This document shows, piece after piece, positions 37,826 through 47,435 of a stretch of 64,000 bases of DNA. Source of the stretch: Aestuariibaculum marinum (GTDB lineage: Bacteria; Bacteroidota; Bacteroidia; Flavobacteriales; Flavobacteriaceae). Under the pieces are notes generated by a model that saw nothing but the letters and a program-made list of their open reading frames with translations, was not told the DNA's origin and made no database searches. The DNA lies in the NCBI RefSeq assembly GCF_014596975.1, contig NZ_JACVXD010000001.1, forward strand, positions 616,928 through 680,927, in the 5' to 3' direction. The position numbers and the translations under genes were made by a program. Numbering within the stretch: the stretch's first letter is position 1; each line of letters opens with the position of its first letter.

Positions 37826-39004
37826 ATGAAAAAACAACTACTCTCAATTCTATCTTTATTTATACTTTGCGCTTGCAGTAGCAGCAAGCAAATAGAAAAA
37901 TCTTTAAGTACCGGTAATTATGATCAGGCGATTTATGATGCGTTAAACAAATTACGTACCAATAAAGATAAAAAAGGAAAAGCCGAATATATTGTAATGC
38001 TGCATGAAGCCTACAATAAAGCCACTGAACGCGATTTAGGGTCTGTCGATTTTTTAAAACAGGATAACAACCCTGAAAACTATATTCGTATTTACGATAC
38101 TTATGTGAATTTAGATAATCGTCAGGAACGTATAAAACCTGTTTTACCACTTTATGTGAATGGTAGAGAAGTAAAATTTGATTTTAACGACTACTCGAGC
38201 CATATCATTTCATTTAAAAATGATGCTTCACAACAAATCTATCAAACAGCATTAAGCCTGTTAGATTCAAAAAATAAATTAGATTTTCGTCAGGCTTATA
38301 ATGACTTCAAAGAAATTGAAACAATCAATCCTAATTTTAAAGATGTCCGTCAGCTTATGGATGTAGCCCATAGCAAAGGAACCGATTTTGTTTTAGTGGA
38401 TATGGTTAATGATACTGAAAAAGTAATTCCGCAACGTTTAGAAGACGATTTACTTAATTTCAGTACCTACGGATTAAACAATTTATGGACGGTGTACCAC
38501 AATACTCCGGTTAATGAAGTAAATTACGACTACAACATGCGGGTAAATTTAAGAGGCATTAATATTTCGCCTGAACAAATTAAAGAGCGTCAAATTATAA
38601 AGGAAAAACAAATTATTGACGGTAAAAAAGATTTATTAGACGACAATGGCTATCAAGTAAAAGACAGTCTGGGTAACGTTATAAAAATTGACAATTTAAA
38701 GACAGTGCGTTGCGAGTACTACGAATCGACACAATTTAAATCTGTTCAGGTTACAGGAAATGTAGAATATGTAAATCTAAACACCAAACAATTAGAAGAC
38801 GCATTCCCTATTACGAGTGAATTTGTGTTTCAGCATATTTTCGCAACATCAAGAGGCGATCGTCGTGCCTTAGAAACGGATTTATTGCAATATTTAAATA
38901 ATCAGCGTGTGCCCTTCCCTAGTGAATCGCAAATGATTTACGATACCGGTGAAGACCTCAAAGCACAGCTCAAACAGATTATAAATTCCTATTCTATTAG
39001 ATAA
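37826..39004 (+). CDS. Lipoprotein of unknown function
   Basis: A 392-residue lipoprotein: MKKQLLSILSLFILCAC with the lipidated Cys at 17, followed by SSSKQIEKSLSTGNYDQAIYDALNKL, which reads as a TPR-like helix pair. Helical repeat-like segments continue to about residue 190 (LDFRQAYNDFKEIETINPNFKDV). The second half is mixed strands with a charged helix (PEQIKERQIIKEKQIIDGKKD). I do not recognise a named family, but similar lipoproteins are common in Flavobacteriaceae. It is monocistronic, with a strong terminator. Confidence 0.8.
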   Translation: MKKQLLSILSLFILCACSSSKQIEKSLSTGNYDQAIYDALNKLRTNKDKKGKAEYIVMLHEAYNKATERDLGSVDFLKQDNNPENYIRIYDTYVNLDNRQERIKPVLPLYVNGREVKFDFNDYSSHIISFKNDASQQIYQTALSLLDSKNKLDFRQAYNDFKEIETINPNFKDVRQLMDVAHSKGTDFVLVDMVNDTEKVIPQRLEDDLLNFSTYGLNNLWTVYHNTPVNEVNYDYNMRVNLRGINISPEQIKERQIIKEKQIIDGKKDLLDDNGYQVKDSLGNVIKIDNLKTVRCEYYESTQFKSVQVTGNVEYVNLNTKQLEDAFPITSEFVFQHIFATSRGDRRALETDLLQYLNNQRVPFPSESQMIYDTGEDLKAQLKQIINSYSIR

Positions 39005-39006
39005 AT

Positions 39007-39039
39007 AAAAAAACGCCCGACTAAGTTGGGCGTTTTTTT
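39007..39039 (+). terminator. Terminator after the unknown lipoprotein
   Basis: ACGCCCGAC pairs with GTTGGGCGT (one G-T pair) around a TAA loop, flanked by A7 and T7. Confidence 0.92.
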
Positions 39040-39182
39040 ATTAGGGACAGTCTAATACAATTCACGTTTTCAAGTGTAAAACTTCAAAAAACAAAGATTC
39101 AACAAACTAAAAACCAACACCTTAAATAGTTAAAAATTCAATAATTTTGTGCTTTTAGTCGGATTATCAATACATTTTATCC

Positions 39183-39190
39183 TATATTTG
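39183..39190 (+). promoter_or_regulatory. -7 box for the serine hydrolase gene
   Basis: TATATTTG, 36 bases before the ATG at 39227. Confidence 0.5.
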
Positions 39191-39226
39191 CGAAAACCAA
39201 CAGTTAGTAACCCATAACTTAACCCG

Positions 39227-40516
39227 ATGCAAAGATCAAAAGTCTTAGTCAAGTCTGTGTTTATTATTCTGGCTATTTCAGCCTTAACTATTAGTGTTTT
39301 TAAATACTCTTCAACACCTGAAGAAAAGGTAGTTGCTACACCAGAATTACCTAAAAAACCAACCATAGACCCTCAGGTTTTAAAACGTTATAAAGACCAG
39401 CAAGCTGACTTAAAAGCGGCTGTGGAAACCTATTTCGAAAACGCCATTAATAAAGGATATATTATAGGTGCAGGAGTAAGTATTGTAAAAGGTGATTCTA
39501 TTGTCGTTTCTGAAGGCTTTGGTAAACGTAATGCTAAACTAAAAGATCACGTAAACAATGAAACCATATTTCGTTTAGGATCTATTTCTAAAGGCTTCGC
39601 AGGAATATTAGCAGCAAGTTTTGAAAATGAAGGTTTACTTAACTGGGAAGACAAGGTAAGTGATTTTATTCCTGGGTTTCAATTGGGAGATCAAACCAAT
39701 ACCGATAAAATTACATTAGCGAACCTCCTATCGCATACTTCAGGAACACCATATCATAGTTTCACTAATCTAGTTGAAGCAGGATTACCTTTAGCAGATA
39801 TTGCCGAACGCTTTAAAGAGGTTGCCCCGGTTAGCACACCGGGTTCTATGTACAGTTACCAAAATGCGATGTTTGCACTATGTGGAGAAGTTATTCGCAA
39901 AGAAACCGGACAAGATTTATCTTCAGCATTAATTAATCGTTTTTTCAAGCCGTTAGATATGCATTCTACCTGTATGGACCACGAAACCTTAACGCATGCC
40001 AAAAATGTAGCTTCCCCTCATATTAAGAGAACGCACGGTTGGAAACCTATAAAACTTACTAACAAGTATTATAACGCCATTGCTGCAGGTGGCATTAATG
40101 CCAGTGCGTTAGATATGGCTAAATGGATGCGTTTCCTTTTGGGACATAATCCTGAAATCATGGATAAATCGGCTTTGTTTGATGCCTTTAAACCATTTAT
40201 AGAAATCGGTGGACATAGTAAATACTACCAAAGGTGGCCTGGTCATTTAAAATCGTATTATGGATTTGGATGGCGCATTCACAAATATGCTGAAGAGGAC
40301 TCACAAGAAGAAAAAACCATTCTTCATCATGGTGGTAGCGTGAATGATTTTAGAAATGAAATTGCTCTGTTCCCAGAAGACGACTTAGGAATTTGTGTAC
40401 TTCTAAACAGTCATTCCAGAATTGCTTCCAACGTTATTCCTGAACTTAAAGAAATTATAAAACAGGTTTACAACGAGAACCACACCGATCATTCTAAAGA
40501 TTTAGCAAGTTTATAA
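39227..40516 (+). CDS. Class C beta-lactamase-like serine hydrolase
   Basis: A 429-residue periplasmic or membrane-anchored hydrolase with an N-terminal hydrophobic helix (residues 10-27). The three family motifs are seen: SxxK in GSISKGFAG (nucleophile Ser), YxN in YSYQNAMF, and HHGG in place of KTG near the C-terminus. Members of this group (beta-lactamase related, PF00144) are peptidases, esterases or penicillin-binding enzymes. The HxG third motif is more common in esterase and D-aminopeptidase types than in true AmpC. There is no evidence that it confers resistance. It stands alone. Confidence 0.88.
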   Translation: MQRSKVLVKSVFIILAISALTISVFKYSSTPEEKVVATPELPKKPTIDPQVLKRYKDQQADLKAAVETYFENAINKGYIIGAGVSIVKGDSIVVSEGFGKRNAKLKDHVNNETIFRLGSISKGFAGILAASFENEGLLNWEDKVSDFIPGFQLGDQTNTDKITLANLLSHTSGTPYHSFTNLVEAGLPLADIAERFKEVAPVSTPGSMYSYQNAMFALCGEVIRKETGQDLSSALINRFFKPLDMHSTCMDHETLTHAKNVASPHIKRTHGWKPIKLTNKYYNAIAAGGINASALDMAKWMRFLLGHNPEIMDKSALFDAFKPFIEIGGHSKYYQRWPGHLKSYYGFGWRIHKYAEEDSQEEKTILHHGGSVNDFRNEIALFPEDDLGICVLLNSHSRIASNVIPELKEIIKQVYNENHTDHSKDLASL

Positions 40517-40636
40517 GCTTCCTTTCTCAAAACTAATTTTGTTACGCTCATTTTTCTTATCTTTAGAGTACTTGCCCTAAAGAACCATTTTCCATTCATC
40601 TACTTTCTTAAATTTTAATTATTAAATAAGTAAATC

Positions 40637-41587
40637 ATGGAAACCAAAAAGATTATAACTGTATTTGGAGCCACAGGAGCTCAGGGAGGCGGGCTCGTAA
40701 GAGCTATACTCGCAGATCCTAGTTCTGAATTCACAGTACGAGCTGTAACCAGAAATGCCAATTCAGAAAAAGCAAAAGCCTTAGCAAATTTAGGCGCCGA
40801 AATTATTGAAGCCGACATTGATGATCCAGAAAGCATAAAAAAAGCTATTGATGGTGCTTATGGTGCTTATTTCGTTACGTTTTTCTGGGAACATTTTTCT
40901 GCTGAAAAAGAATATCAAGAAGTTGAAAATTTTATTAATGCCGCAAAAGCCAGTAATTTAAAGCACATTATTTGGTCTACCTTAGAAGACACAAGAAACT
41001 GGGTGCCATTAGATGATGACCGCATGCCTACGCTACAAGGAAAATACAAAGTACCTCACTTTGATGGCAAAGGTGCGGCTGATAAACTTTTTACTGAAGC
41101 AGGCTTGCCGGTAACCTTTTTAAGAACATCATTCTATTGGGATAACTTCATCTATTTCGGCATGGGACCACAAAAAGGAGAAGATGGTAATTATTACATC
41201 GCATTTCCTATGAACGATAAATCCTTAGCAGGTATGGCAGCCGAAGATATTGGAAAATGTGCATATGGCATTTTCAAAAAAGGCCAATCTTTACTTAATA
41301 AAACCGTTGGTGTGGTAGGTGAAAAGTTAAGCGGAATAGACATGGCAGACAAACTTTCTAAAGCCTTAAATATTAATGTAATTTACAACAATGTAAGTGC
41401 TGACACCTATCGAAGCTTTGGTTTTCCTGGAGCCGATGATTTAGGAAACATGTTTCAGTTTAAAAGAGATTTTAACGAAGACTTCAACAAAGTTCGCAAC
41501 GAAGCCTTCTCATTAGAACTCAATCCTGAAATGCAAAACTTTGACAAATGGTTGTCCCTTAACGGTTCTCGAATTCCTATCGATTAA
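40637..41587 (+). CDS. NmrA-family NAD(P)-binding protein
   Basis: A 316-residue Rossmann-fold protein of the NmrA/HSCARG group. The N-terminal GATGAQGGGLVRAIL is the NAD(P) loop; FVTFFWEH and HIIWSTLEDTRNW follow the usual pattern of the family, which lacks the YxxxK pair of active SDRs. Such proteins can sense redox state or act as oxidoreductases on unknown substrates. It ends 2 bases from the convergent RluA-like gene. No operon partner is seen. Confidence 0.88.
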   Translation: METKKIITVFGATGAQGGGLVRAILADPSSEFTVRAVTRNANSEKAKALANLGAEIIEADIDDPESIKKAIDGAYGAYFVTFFWEHFSAEKEYQEVENFINAAKASNLKHIIWSTLEDTRNWVPLDDDRMPTLQGKYKVPHFDGKGAADKLFTEAGLPVTFLRTSFYWDNFIYFGMGPQKGEDGNYYIAFPMNDKSLAGMAAEDIGKCAYGIFKKGQSLLNKTVGVVGEKLSGIDMADKLSKALNINVIYNNVSADTYRSFGFPGADDLGNMFQFKRDFNEDFNKVRNEAFSLELNPEMQNFDKWLSLNGSRIPID

Positions 41588-41589
41588 AA

Positions 41590-43275
41590 TTAAAAGGGTG
41601 CTTCGCAAACAATCGTCAACACTTCCTTTGTTATTGGATGAACAAAAGTCAGTTGCTCAGCATGTAAATGCAGTCGGTTTGCTTTTACACCATATAAATC
41701 ATCGCCAATTATAGGGATTTGCAATCCTTTACTATGCGCTGCATGCACACGTAGCTGATGCGTACGTCCTGTAACCGGATAAAAATGGATTCTGGTTTTA
41801 CCATTTTCTATAGCCTGAACCTCGAAATTGGTTACAGCAGGTTTACCATGTTCATAACACACCAATTGTTGGGGACGGTTATCTAAATCGACCCGCAATG
41901 GTAAATCTACCTGCCCTGTTTTTGCTTTAAGTTCACCATCTAACAATGCGACATAACGCTTTTTAACCGAACGTTCTATAAACTGTTTTTGCAAATGCTT
42001 ATGAATACGTTCATTTTTTGCCACCAGTAACAATCCAGAGGTAGACATATCTAAGCGATGAACCAACAAAGGGCCTTTTGCTTTAGGCAAGTAAGCTCTC
42101 ATTTTTGTTAATACAGATTGACTATAGGTTTTCCCAGGTACCGATAAAAACTCATGAGGTTTATTTACTAATAACAAATACTCATCTTCGTAAACGATTT
42201 CTAAATCAGCCTCATAACTTATAGCTTGCTCAATGGGATTTGCATCTACCTGAAGTCCTTGCATCATATGTCCTAAAATAGGCTCGCACTTACTTCGGCA
42301 AGACGGATAAAACTGCTTGTGCTTGCGCACTTCAGACTTTGGCGAAGCCCCCCACCAGAATTCGGCCATAGCGATTGGCTTAAATCCATTTTCATAAGCA
42401 TATTGAAATAACTTTGGCGCAGCACACTCCCCGGAGCCAGCCGGAGGAATTGGTGATTTGGTGTCTTTAAAAATGTCTAAAAGGTCTTTAACTTCTCCTT
42501 CTGCATTTAAAAATTGATATTGCTGATGAATACGTTTTTGTAATCCTGACGATTGCTTAGCACGTTTATCTTTTAAATCCGCTATAGGCTGCAAATAGTT
42601 ATTTAATTCAATTTCGGCTTGCTTAATTTTTTGCTCCCACTCGTATTTCAAATACTTTAATCGTAATTGATAACCTATACTCTGCTCCTTCAGCTCATTA
42701 AAAAGTTCCTGAAATGCTTCATCGCTTAAAACCGGTTTAGCCTCATCGCGCTTTTTATTGCGTTTCTTTTTTTCAGCTTTCATCAAAGCTTTAAATGCTT
42801 TGATTTCAGTTTCCGCAAGAGCTTTTGATTTTTTTAAAGCATCTTTTGCTTTTTGAAGTTCGGTCGCAGATTCTAAATTTTCAATTTGTCGATTTAATAC
42901 ATTTAATTCTGCTTCACCTTTTTTATAAAAACCATCAATATTCAACGTATTATAAATAGGCGGCACAAAACCTTCGAGATAATTATTATCTGATAATTTT
43001 CCTGAAAATGCAGCAAGATATCCTATCCTCCCCTCATCATTTTTTACCACCATCACACCAAACATCTTTCCTATAACCAAACCTTCCATGGTTTGATCAA
43101 GTCCGAAATTGTGAACAAAATCTGTTTGAGATTCCAAATACGCTTGCAAATCTTTTGCTGCTTCTACACATAGCTCATGAGGCTCATAGTAAAACGGAAA
43201 GGTAAACTTTTCAGGTAACGCTACCTTTTCACTATGTTGTAAAGGATGAAATCGAGAATCGCAAAAATGAGTCAT
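41590..43275 (-). CDS. RluA-family pseudouridine synthase with a long N-terminal extension
   Basis: A 561-residue protein; typical RluA-type enzymes are 220-330 long. The catalytic domain is C-terminal (about 355-561) with HRLDMSTSGLLLVAKN (catalytic Asp409) and GRTHQLRVHAAH. The first 340 residues contain a lysine/glutamate-rich coiled coil (about 120-250) and a cysteine-bearing region (SGECAAPKL, CRSKC). Similar extended forms occur in other Bacteroidota and some gammaproteobacteria, so this is a known architecture with unknown purpose. It probably modifies uridine in 23S rRNA or tRNA. Confidence 0.88.
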   Translation of the reverse strand: MTHFCDSRFHPLQHSEKVALPEKFTFPFYYEPHELCVEAAKDLQAYLESQTDFVHNFGLDQTMEGLVIGKMFGVMVVKNDEGRIGYLAAFSGKLSDNNYLEGFVPPIYNTLNIDGFYKKGEAELNVLNRQIENLESATELQKAKDALKKSKALAETEIKAFKALMKAEKKKRNKKRDEAKPVLSDEAFQELFNELKEQSIGYQLRLKYLKYEWEQKIKQAEIELNNYLQPIADLKDKRAKQSSGLQKRIHQQYQFLNAEGEVKDLLDIFKDTKSPIPPAGSGECAAPKLFQYAYENGFKPIAMAEFWWGASPKSEVRKHKQFYPSCRSKCEPILGHMMQGLQVDANPIEQAISYEADLEIVYEDEYLLLVNKPHEFLSVPGKTYSQSVLTKMRAYLPKAKGPLLVHRLDMSTSGLLLVAKNERIHKHLQKQFIERSVKKRYVALLDGELKAKTGQVDLPLRVDLDNRPQQLVCYEHGKPAVTNFEVQAIENGKTRIHFYPVTGRTHQLRVHAAHSKGLQIPIIGDDLYGVKANRLHLHAEQLTFVHPITKEVLTIVCEAPF

Positions 43276-43359
43276 ATCGGGATTTAAAAGCGCTGCAAAG
43301 AAATGAAATTTTACTCGAAAACAACTAATAGTGTGTTTCTTCTATTGTTTTCCTACACT

Positions 43360-43770
43360 TTAAGATTCTAAATACCTTCCTGACGGAATTAACCTTAAGT
43401 TAAGTGTTGGTAAATTATATTCATAAACCCATGTTTTTACTGTATGTCCAGCCTCCATGTAAGCTTCAACAATAATACGTTTAAATAGATCTAAATCGGT
43501 TTGTTCTGCTGCTATGCCTTCGTATTCATCCAGAACTTTAAACACCAATTCCTGATTGGTAATTTTATAAATACTACCATATACTTTTTTCGACATATCG
43601 CTGCTAGAAACAGCACCAGGAAATTCATTAACATCATACAGCCTTCCACAAAAAAAGCCTTTTCCAACAAATTCTGCATGCTGTTCTAAAAACTGAGACA
43701 TTTCGTTATTACAATCCTGCAATAACGTACCATAGACAAATAAATACTTAGATTTCAATTGTTTCATCAA
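43360..43770 (-). CDS. Gamma-glutamylcyclotransferase-like (AIG2/GGCT) protein
   Basis: A 136-residue protein. The substrate loop YLFVYGTLL near the start and the acidic LDEYEG segment, with the likely catalytic Glu, identify the GGCT/AIG2-like fold. Members act on gamma-glutamyl amines or peptides; the substrate here is unknown. Two adjacent start codons (MM) make the exact N-terminus uncertain by one residue. It is a single gene on the minus strand. Confidence 0.85.
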   Translation of the reverse strand: MMKQLKSKYLFVYGTLLQDCNNEMSQFLEQHAEFVGKGFFCGRLYDVNEFPGAVSSSDMSKKVYGSIYKITNQELVFKVLDEYEGIAAEQTDLDLFKRIIVEAYMEAGHTVKTWVYEYNLPTLNLRLIPSGRYLES

Positions 43771-43906
43771 TAATTTTCTTTTTCAAAAATAGCCTTCAAA
43801 TAGTCAAGAATTCACTAAAAACAGCAAGTTCCCTTCTTTTAAATATACTTAAAAATTGAAAAACGAAAAATAAAAAAATAGTAAATTCAGGTCAACAACC
43901 CGGTGT

Positions 43907-44296
43907 TTAAAGGTATTTCTCTAATTCTAAATCATTTATACCTCCGTGGCTATCATGCACTGAAACTACTCCATTTTTTATAACTAACAACTGTGGAGAT
44001 TCATGATAAACACCAAATTTTTGAGCGATTTCATTTGATATCTCTCTGTAGTTTAGCAAATCCAGATAATACAAATCGGCTTGATCTTCTGAAATCTGAT
44101 AATCAGTCTCAAACTGATTTTTTACCATACGACTAATTCCACAACGCGTAGAGTGTTTAAAAATGATCTGAGGTTTTTCTGAAGATTTTTCCGCAATACC
44201 TTGAAGTTGCTCTATACCCTCTAAGTCAATCCACTGTAAGGTTTTCTCCTCTTTCTTATCCGTTGAATGTTTTAAAAATTTATTAAATATTCCCAT
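43907..44296 (-). CDS. ytxJ: Bacillithiol-system thioredoxin-like protein YtxJ
   Basis: A 129-residue monothiol thioredoxin-like protein. The active-site segment HSTRCGISR holds one cysteine, as in YtxJ (BrxC), which removes bacillithiol from mixed disulfides. Length and the C-terminal ESPQLLVIKNGVVSVHDSHGGI segment match the family. Its presence suggests that the organism makes a bacillithiol-like thiol, which is known in some Bacteroidota. It is divergent from clpB. Confidence 0.88.
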   Translation of the reverse strand: MGIFNKFLKHSTDKKEEKTLQWIDLEGIEQLQGIAEKSSEKPQIIFKHSTRCGISRMVKNQFETDYQISEDQADLYYLDLLNYREISNEIAQKFGVYHESPQLLVIKNGVVSVHDSHGGINDLELEKYL

Positions 44297-44489
44297 AAAT
44301 ATATTCTATTCTTAAGCATAAGTCGTAACTCTTGTAATTCCTTACAACTGACTAATCGTCATTTAAAAACCAAACAAACAAGACATTTTGTCTCGCTTAT
44401 TGTGATGGTAAGGTTATTGACTTATTGATCGTGTAAAGAAACTAAAATTAAACGAATCGCTTCGGCGAAACACTAATAAAAGAACACTT

Positions 44490-47096
44490 ATGAACTTAAA
44501 TAATTATACCATTAAATCACAAGAAGCCATACAGCAAGCGCAACAAATAGCGCAAGGCTTCGGTCATCAACAAATTGAAAACGAACACCTTTTTAAAGGT
44601 ATTCTTGAAGTTGATGAAAATGTACTCCCATTCATTTTAAAAAAATTAAATGTCAATATTGGTATTTTAGAACAAGCGTTAGACAAGCAGATTGAAAGCT
44701 TTTCTAAAGTTACCGGTAGTGAGCTCATGCTTTCCCGAGAAGCAGGAAAAACACTTAATGAAGCTTCTATTATTGCTAAAAAAATGAAAGATGAATATGT
44801 TTCAATCGAACATTTAATCATCGCCATTTTTAAGTCGAATAGCAAAATAGCGCAGATGCTAAAAGACCAGGGCGTAACAGAAAAATCATTAACTGCTAGC
44901 ATCCAAGAATTACGTAAAGGCGAAAATGTAACGTCTCAAAGTCAAGAAGAAACTTATAATGCTTTAAACAAATATGCTAAAAACCTAAACCAATTAGTAA
45001 AGGACGGGAAATTAGATCCTGTTATTGGTCGTGATGAAGAAATTCGAAGAATATTGCAGATTCTATCACGTCGTACTAAAAACAACCCTATACTCGTTGG
45101 TGAACCCGGTACTGGTAAAACTGCTATTGCCGAAGGTTTAGCACACAGAATAGTTGATGGCGATATTCCTGAAAACTTAAAAGACAAGCAAATTTTTGCT
45201 TTGGATATGGGCGCATTAATTGCAGGTGCCAAATACAAAGGCGAATTTGAAGAACGTTTAAAAGCAGTTGTTAAAGAAGTAACAACAAGCGAAGGGGATA
45301 TCGTATTATTTATCGATGAGATTCACACCCTCGTTGGTGCTGGCGGTGGACAAGGCGCCATGGATGCCGCAAACATCTTGAAACCAGCTTTAGCACGTGG
45401 CGAACTGCGCGCTATTGGAGCAACAACTTTAGATGAATATCAAAAATACTTTGAAAAGGACAAAGCCTTAGAGCGTCGTTTCCAAAAAGTCATGGTCGAT
45501 GAACCAGATACCGAAAGTGCTATATCTATTTTACGAGGTATTAAAGAAAAATACGAAACACACCATAAAGTGCGCATTAAAGACGAAGCCATTATTGGTG
45601 CTGTAGAGTTATCGCAACGCTATATTACCAACCGTTTCTTACCAGATAAGGCAATTGACTTAATGGATGAGGCTGCTTCGAAATTACGTATGGAAATCAA
45701 CTCGAAACCTGAAGAACTTGATGTTTTAGATAGAAAGATCATGCAGTTGGAAATTGAGATTGAAGCCATTAAGCGTGAAAAAGATGAAACTAAGCTAAAA
45801 GCGTTAAAAGCAGATTTAGCAAACATTAAAGAACATCGTAACGAGATTAATGCCAAATGGAAAAGTGAGAAAGAAGTAGTAGATAATATTCAAAACACAA
45901 AACAAGATATTGAAAACTATAAGCTTGAAGCTGAACGCGCCGAACGTGATGGCGACTATGGAAAAGTAGCCGAGTTACGCTATGGTAAAATAAAAGAAGC
46001 TCAGGAACAACTTGAAAGCTACCAAAAACAATTACAAGAGCAATCTGAAAACTCTCTAATAAAAGAAGAAGTTACTTATGATGATATTGCTGAAGTGGTT
46101 GCAAAATGGACCGGCATCCCTGTTACAAAAATGCTTCAAAGTGAGCGCGAAAAGCTATTGAAGCTTGAAGATGAATTACACAAGCGTGTCGTTGGACAGG
46201 AAGAAGCTATTGAAGCTGTTAGTGATGCTGTGCGAAGAAGTCGGGCAGGTTTACAAAACCCACAAAAGCCAATCGGTACATTCTTGTTCCTAGGAACGAC
46301 AGGAGTTGGTAAAACTGAGCTAGCAAAAGCTTTGGCTGAATACCTGTTTGATGATGAAAACGCCATGACCCGTATCGACATGAGTGAATATCAAGAACGC
46401 CATGCCGTGAGTCGTTTAGTTGGTGCTCCTCCGGGATACGTAGGTTACGATGAAGGTGGTCAGTTAACCGAAGCTGTAAGACGTAAACCGTATTCGGTGG
46501 TGTTATTAGATGAAATTGAAAAAGCACACCCAGACACCTTCAATATTTTATTACAAGTATTAGACGAAGGTCATTTAACGGACAATAAAGGACGTGTGGC
46601 AGACTTTAAAAACACCATCATTATCATGACTTCCAATATAGGTAGTCAGATTATACAGGAACGCTTTGAAGCTACCAAAGATTTGAATTCCGCTATTGAA
46701 TCCGCTAAGATTGATGTACTGGCTTTATTAAAGCAAAGTGTGCGACCAGAGTTTTTAAATCGTATCGACGATACTATTATGTTCACTCCTTTATCAAAAG
46801 AAAACATTAGAGATATTGTTGGTTTACAACTTAAAAACATCACTAAAATGATTAACAAACAAGGCATCACTTTTGATGCCACTGAAGAAGCTATAACCTA
46901 TTTAGCCGAAAAAGGATACAATCCTGAATACGGTGCTAGACCAGTAAAACGCGTTATTCAAAAAGAAGTATTAAACGCATTAAGTAAAGAAATACTCGCC
47001 GGAACAGTCACTACAGATAGCATCATACTTCTTGATGCCTTTGATGACAAGCTTGTATTTAGAAACCAAAATGATCTGGTCTCAAAGGAAGTTTAA
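44490..47096 (+). CDS. clpB: ATP-dependent disaggregase ClpB
   Basis: An 868-residue Hsp100 protein of normal length: N-terminal Clp repeats (1-150), first AAA domain with GEPGTGKT near 204, a long coiled-coil middle domain (about 405-525), and a second AAA domain with [19 protein letters not shown] near 601. Both Walker B segments ([18 protein letters not shown]) are intact. It disaggregates stress-damaged proteins with DnaK. A heat-shock promoter was not recognised in the 193-base gap before it. A perfect hairpin terminator follows. Confidence 0.98.
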   Translation: MNLNNYTIKSQEAIQQAQQIAQGFGHQQIENEHLFKGILEVDENVLPFILKKLNVNIGILEQALDKQIESFSKVTGSELMLSREAGKTLNEASIIAKKMKDEYVSIEHLIIAIFKSNSKIAQMLKDQGVTEKSLTASIQELRKGENVTSQSQEETYNALNKYAKNLNQLVKDGKLDPVIGRDEEIRRILQILSRRTKNNPILVGEPGTGKTAIAEGLAHRIVDGDIPENLKDKQIFALDMGALIAGAKYKGEFEERLKAVVKEVTTSEGDIVLFIDEIHTLVGAGGGQGAMDAANILKPALARGELRAIGATTLDEYQKYFEKDKALERRFQKVMVDEPDTESAISILRGIKEKYETHHKVRIKDEAIIGAVELSQRYITNRFLPDKAIDLMDEAASKLRMEINSKPEELDVLDRKIMQLEIEIEAIKREKDETKLKALKADLANIKEHRNEINAKWKSEKEVVDNIQNTKQDIENYKLEAERAERDGDYGKVAELRYGKIKEAQEQLESYQKQLQEQSENSLIKEEVTYDDIAEVVAKWTGIPVTKMLQSEREKLLKLEDELHKRVVGQEEAIEAVSDAVRRSRAGLQNPQKPIGTFLFLGTTGVGKTELAKALAEYLFDDENAMTRIDMSEYQERHAVSRLVGAPPGYVGYDEGGQLTEAVRRKPYSVVLLDEIEKAHPDTFNILLQVLDEGHLTDNKGRVADFKNTIIIMTSNIGSQIIQERFEATKDLNSAIESAKIDVLALLKQSVRPEFLNRIDDTIMFTPLSKENIRDIVGLQLKNITKMINKQGITFDATEEAITYLAEKGYNPEYGARPVKRVIQKEVLNALSKEILAGTVTTDSIILLDAFDDKLVFRNQNDLVSKEV

Positions 47097-47112
47097 TATC
47101 ATAGTTTAACTA

Positions 47113-47144
47113 AAATAAAGGTTACCTGCAGGTAACCTTTATTT
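47113..47144 (+). terminator. Terminator after clpB
   Basis: AAATAAAGGTTACCTG is directly followed by its exact complement CAGGTAACCTTTATTT, a 32-base perfect palindrome, then an AT-rich run. Confidence 0.85.
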
Positions 47145-47435
47145 ATTTTAAAACCAATCAACTCCAACAACCTCTATCAAACAACAGAATATCAATAATT
47201 TAACAAACAAAAACCGGTTAAAACCCGATTAATAAGTTGTTTTTTCTTTCAAATTAAGAATGATTATTGTATCTTAACGAACAAGTAGTTACAATAAATT
47301 GTTAATAAAATGAACCTATAAAAAAAAAAAAAAGTACGTTAAAATTAGTTAAATTTGCCCCTTAAGTAGTCCCCAAAACTACCAGGCTCGTATATAAAAC
47401 GAGAATATTAATAGCATTAAAACCTACTCATCCCT
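47145..47435 (+). promoter_or_regulatory. Leader and promoter region of the first deoC gene
   Basis: About 290 bases without a gene. It has the block ATTGTATCTT (47266-47275), also found upstream of rhaI, then a 14-A run (47320-47333), a -7 box TAAATTTG (47350-47357), and two small hairpins with 7-base loops: GTAGT/ACTAC (47366-47382) and CTCGT/ACGAG (47387-47403). The ATG is at 47436. Confidence 0.5.

Noticed and set aside
39227-40516. Antibiotic-resistance beta-lactamase
   Set aside because: Third motif is HHGG instead of KTG and the gene has no resistance context; family members are often esterases or peptidases.
46219-46527. 102-codon frame opposite clpB
   Set aside because: Antisense to the second AAA domain; no recognisable protein pattern.
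47320-47333. Phase-variable homopolymer
   Set aside because: The 14-A run lies in a non-coding leader and cannot shift a frame; at most it could change promoter strength.
47366-47403. Purine- or preQ1-type riboswitch before deoC copy 1
   Set aside because: The twin 7-base loops recall a purine riboswitch, but there is no closing P1 stem and the joining segment is only 4 bases. Left as an unexplained structured leader.
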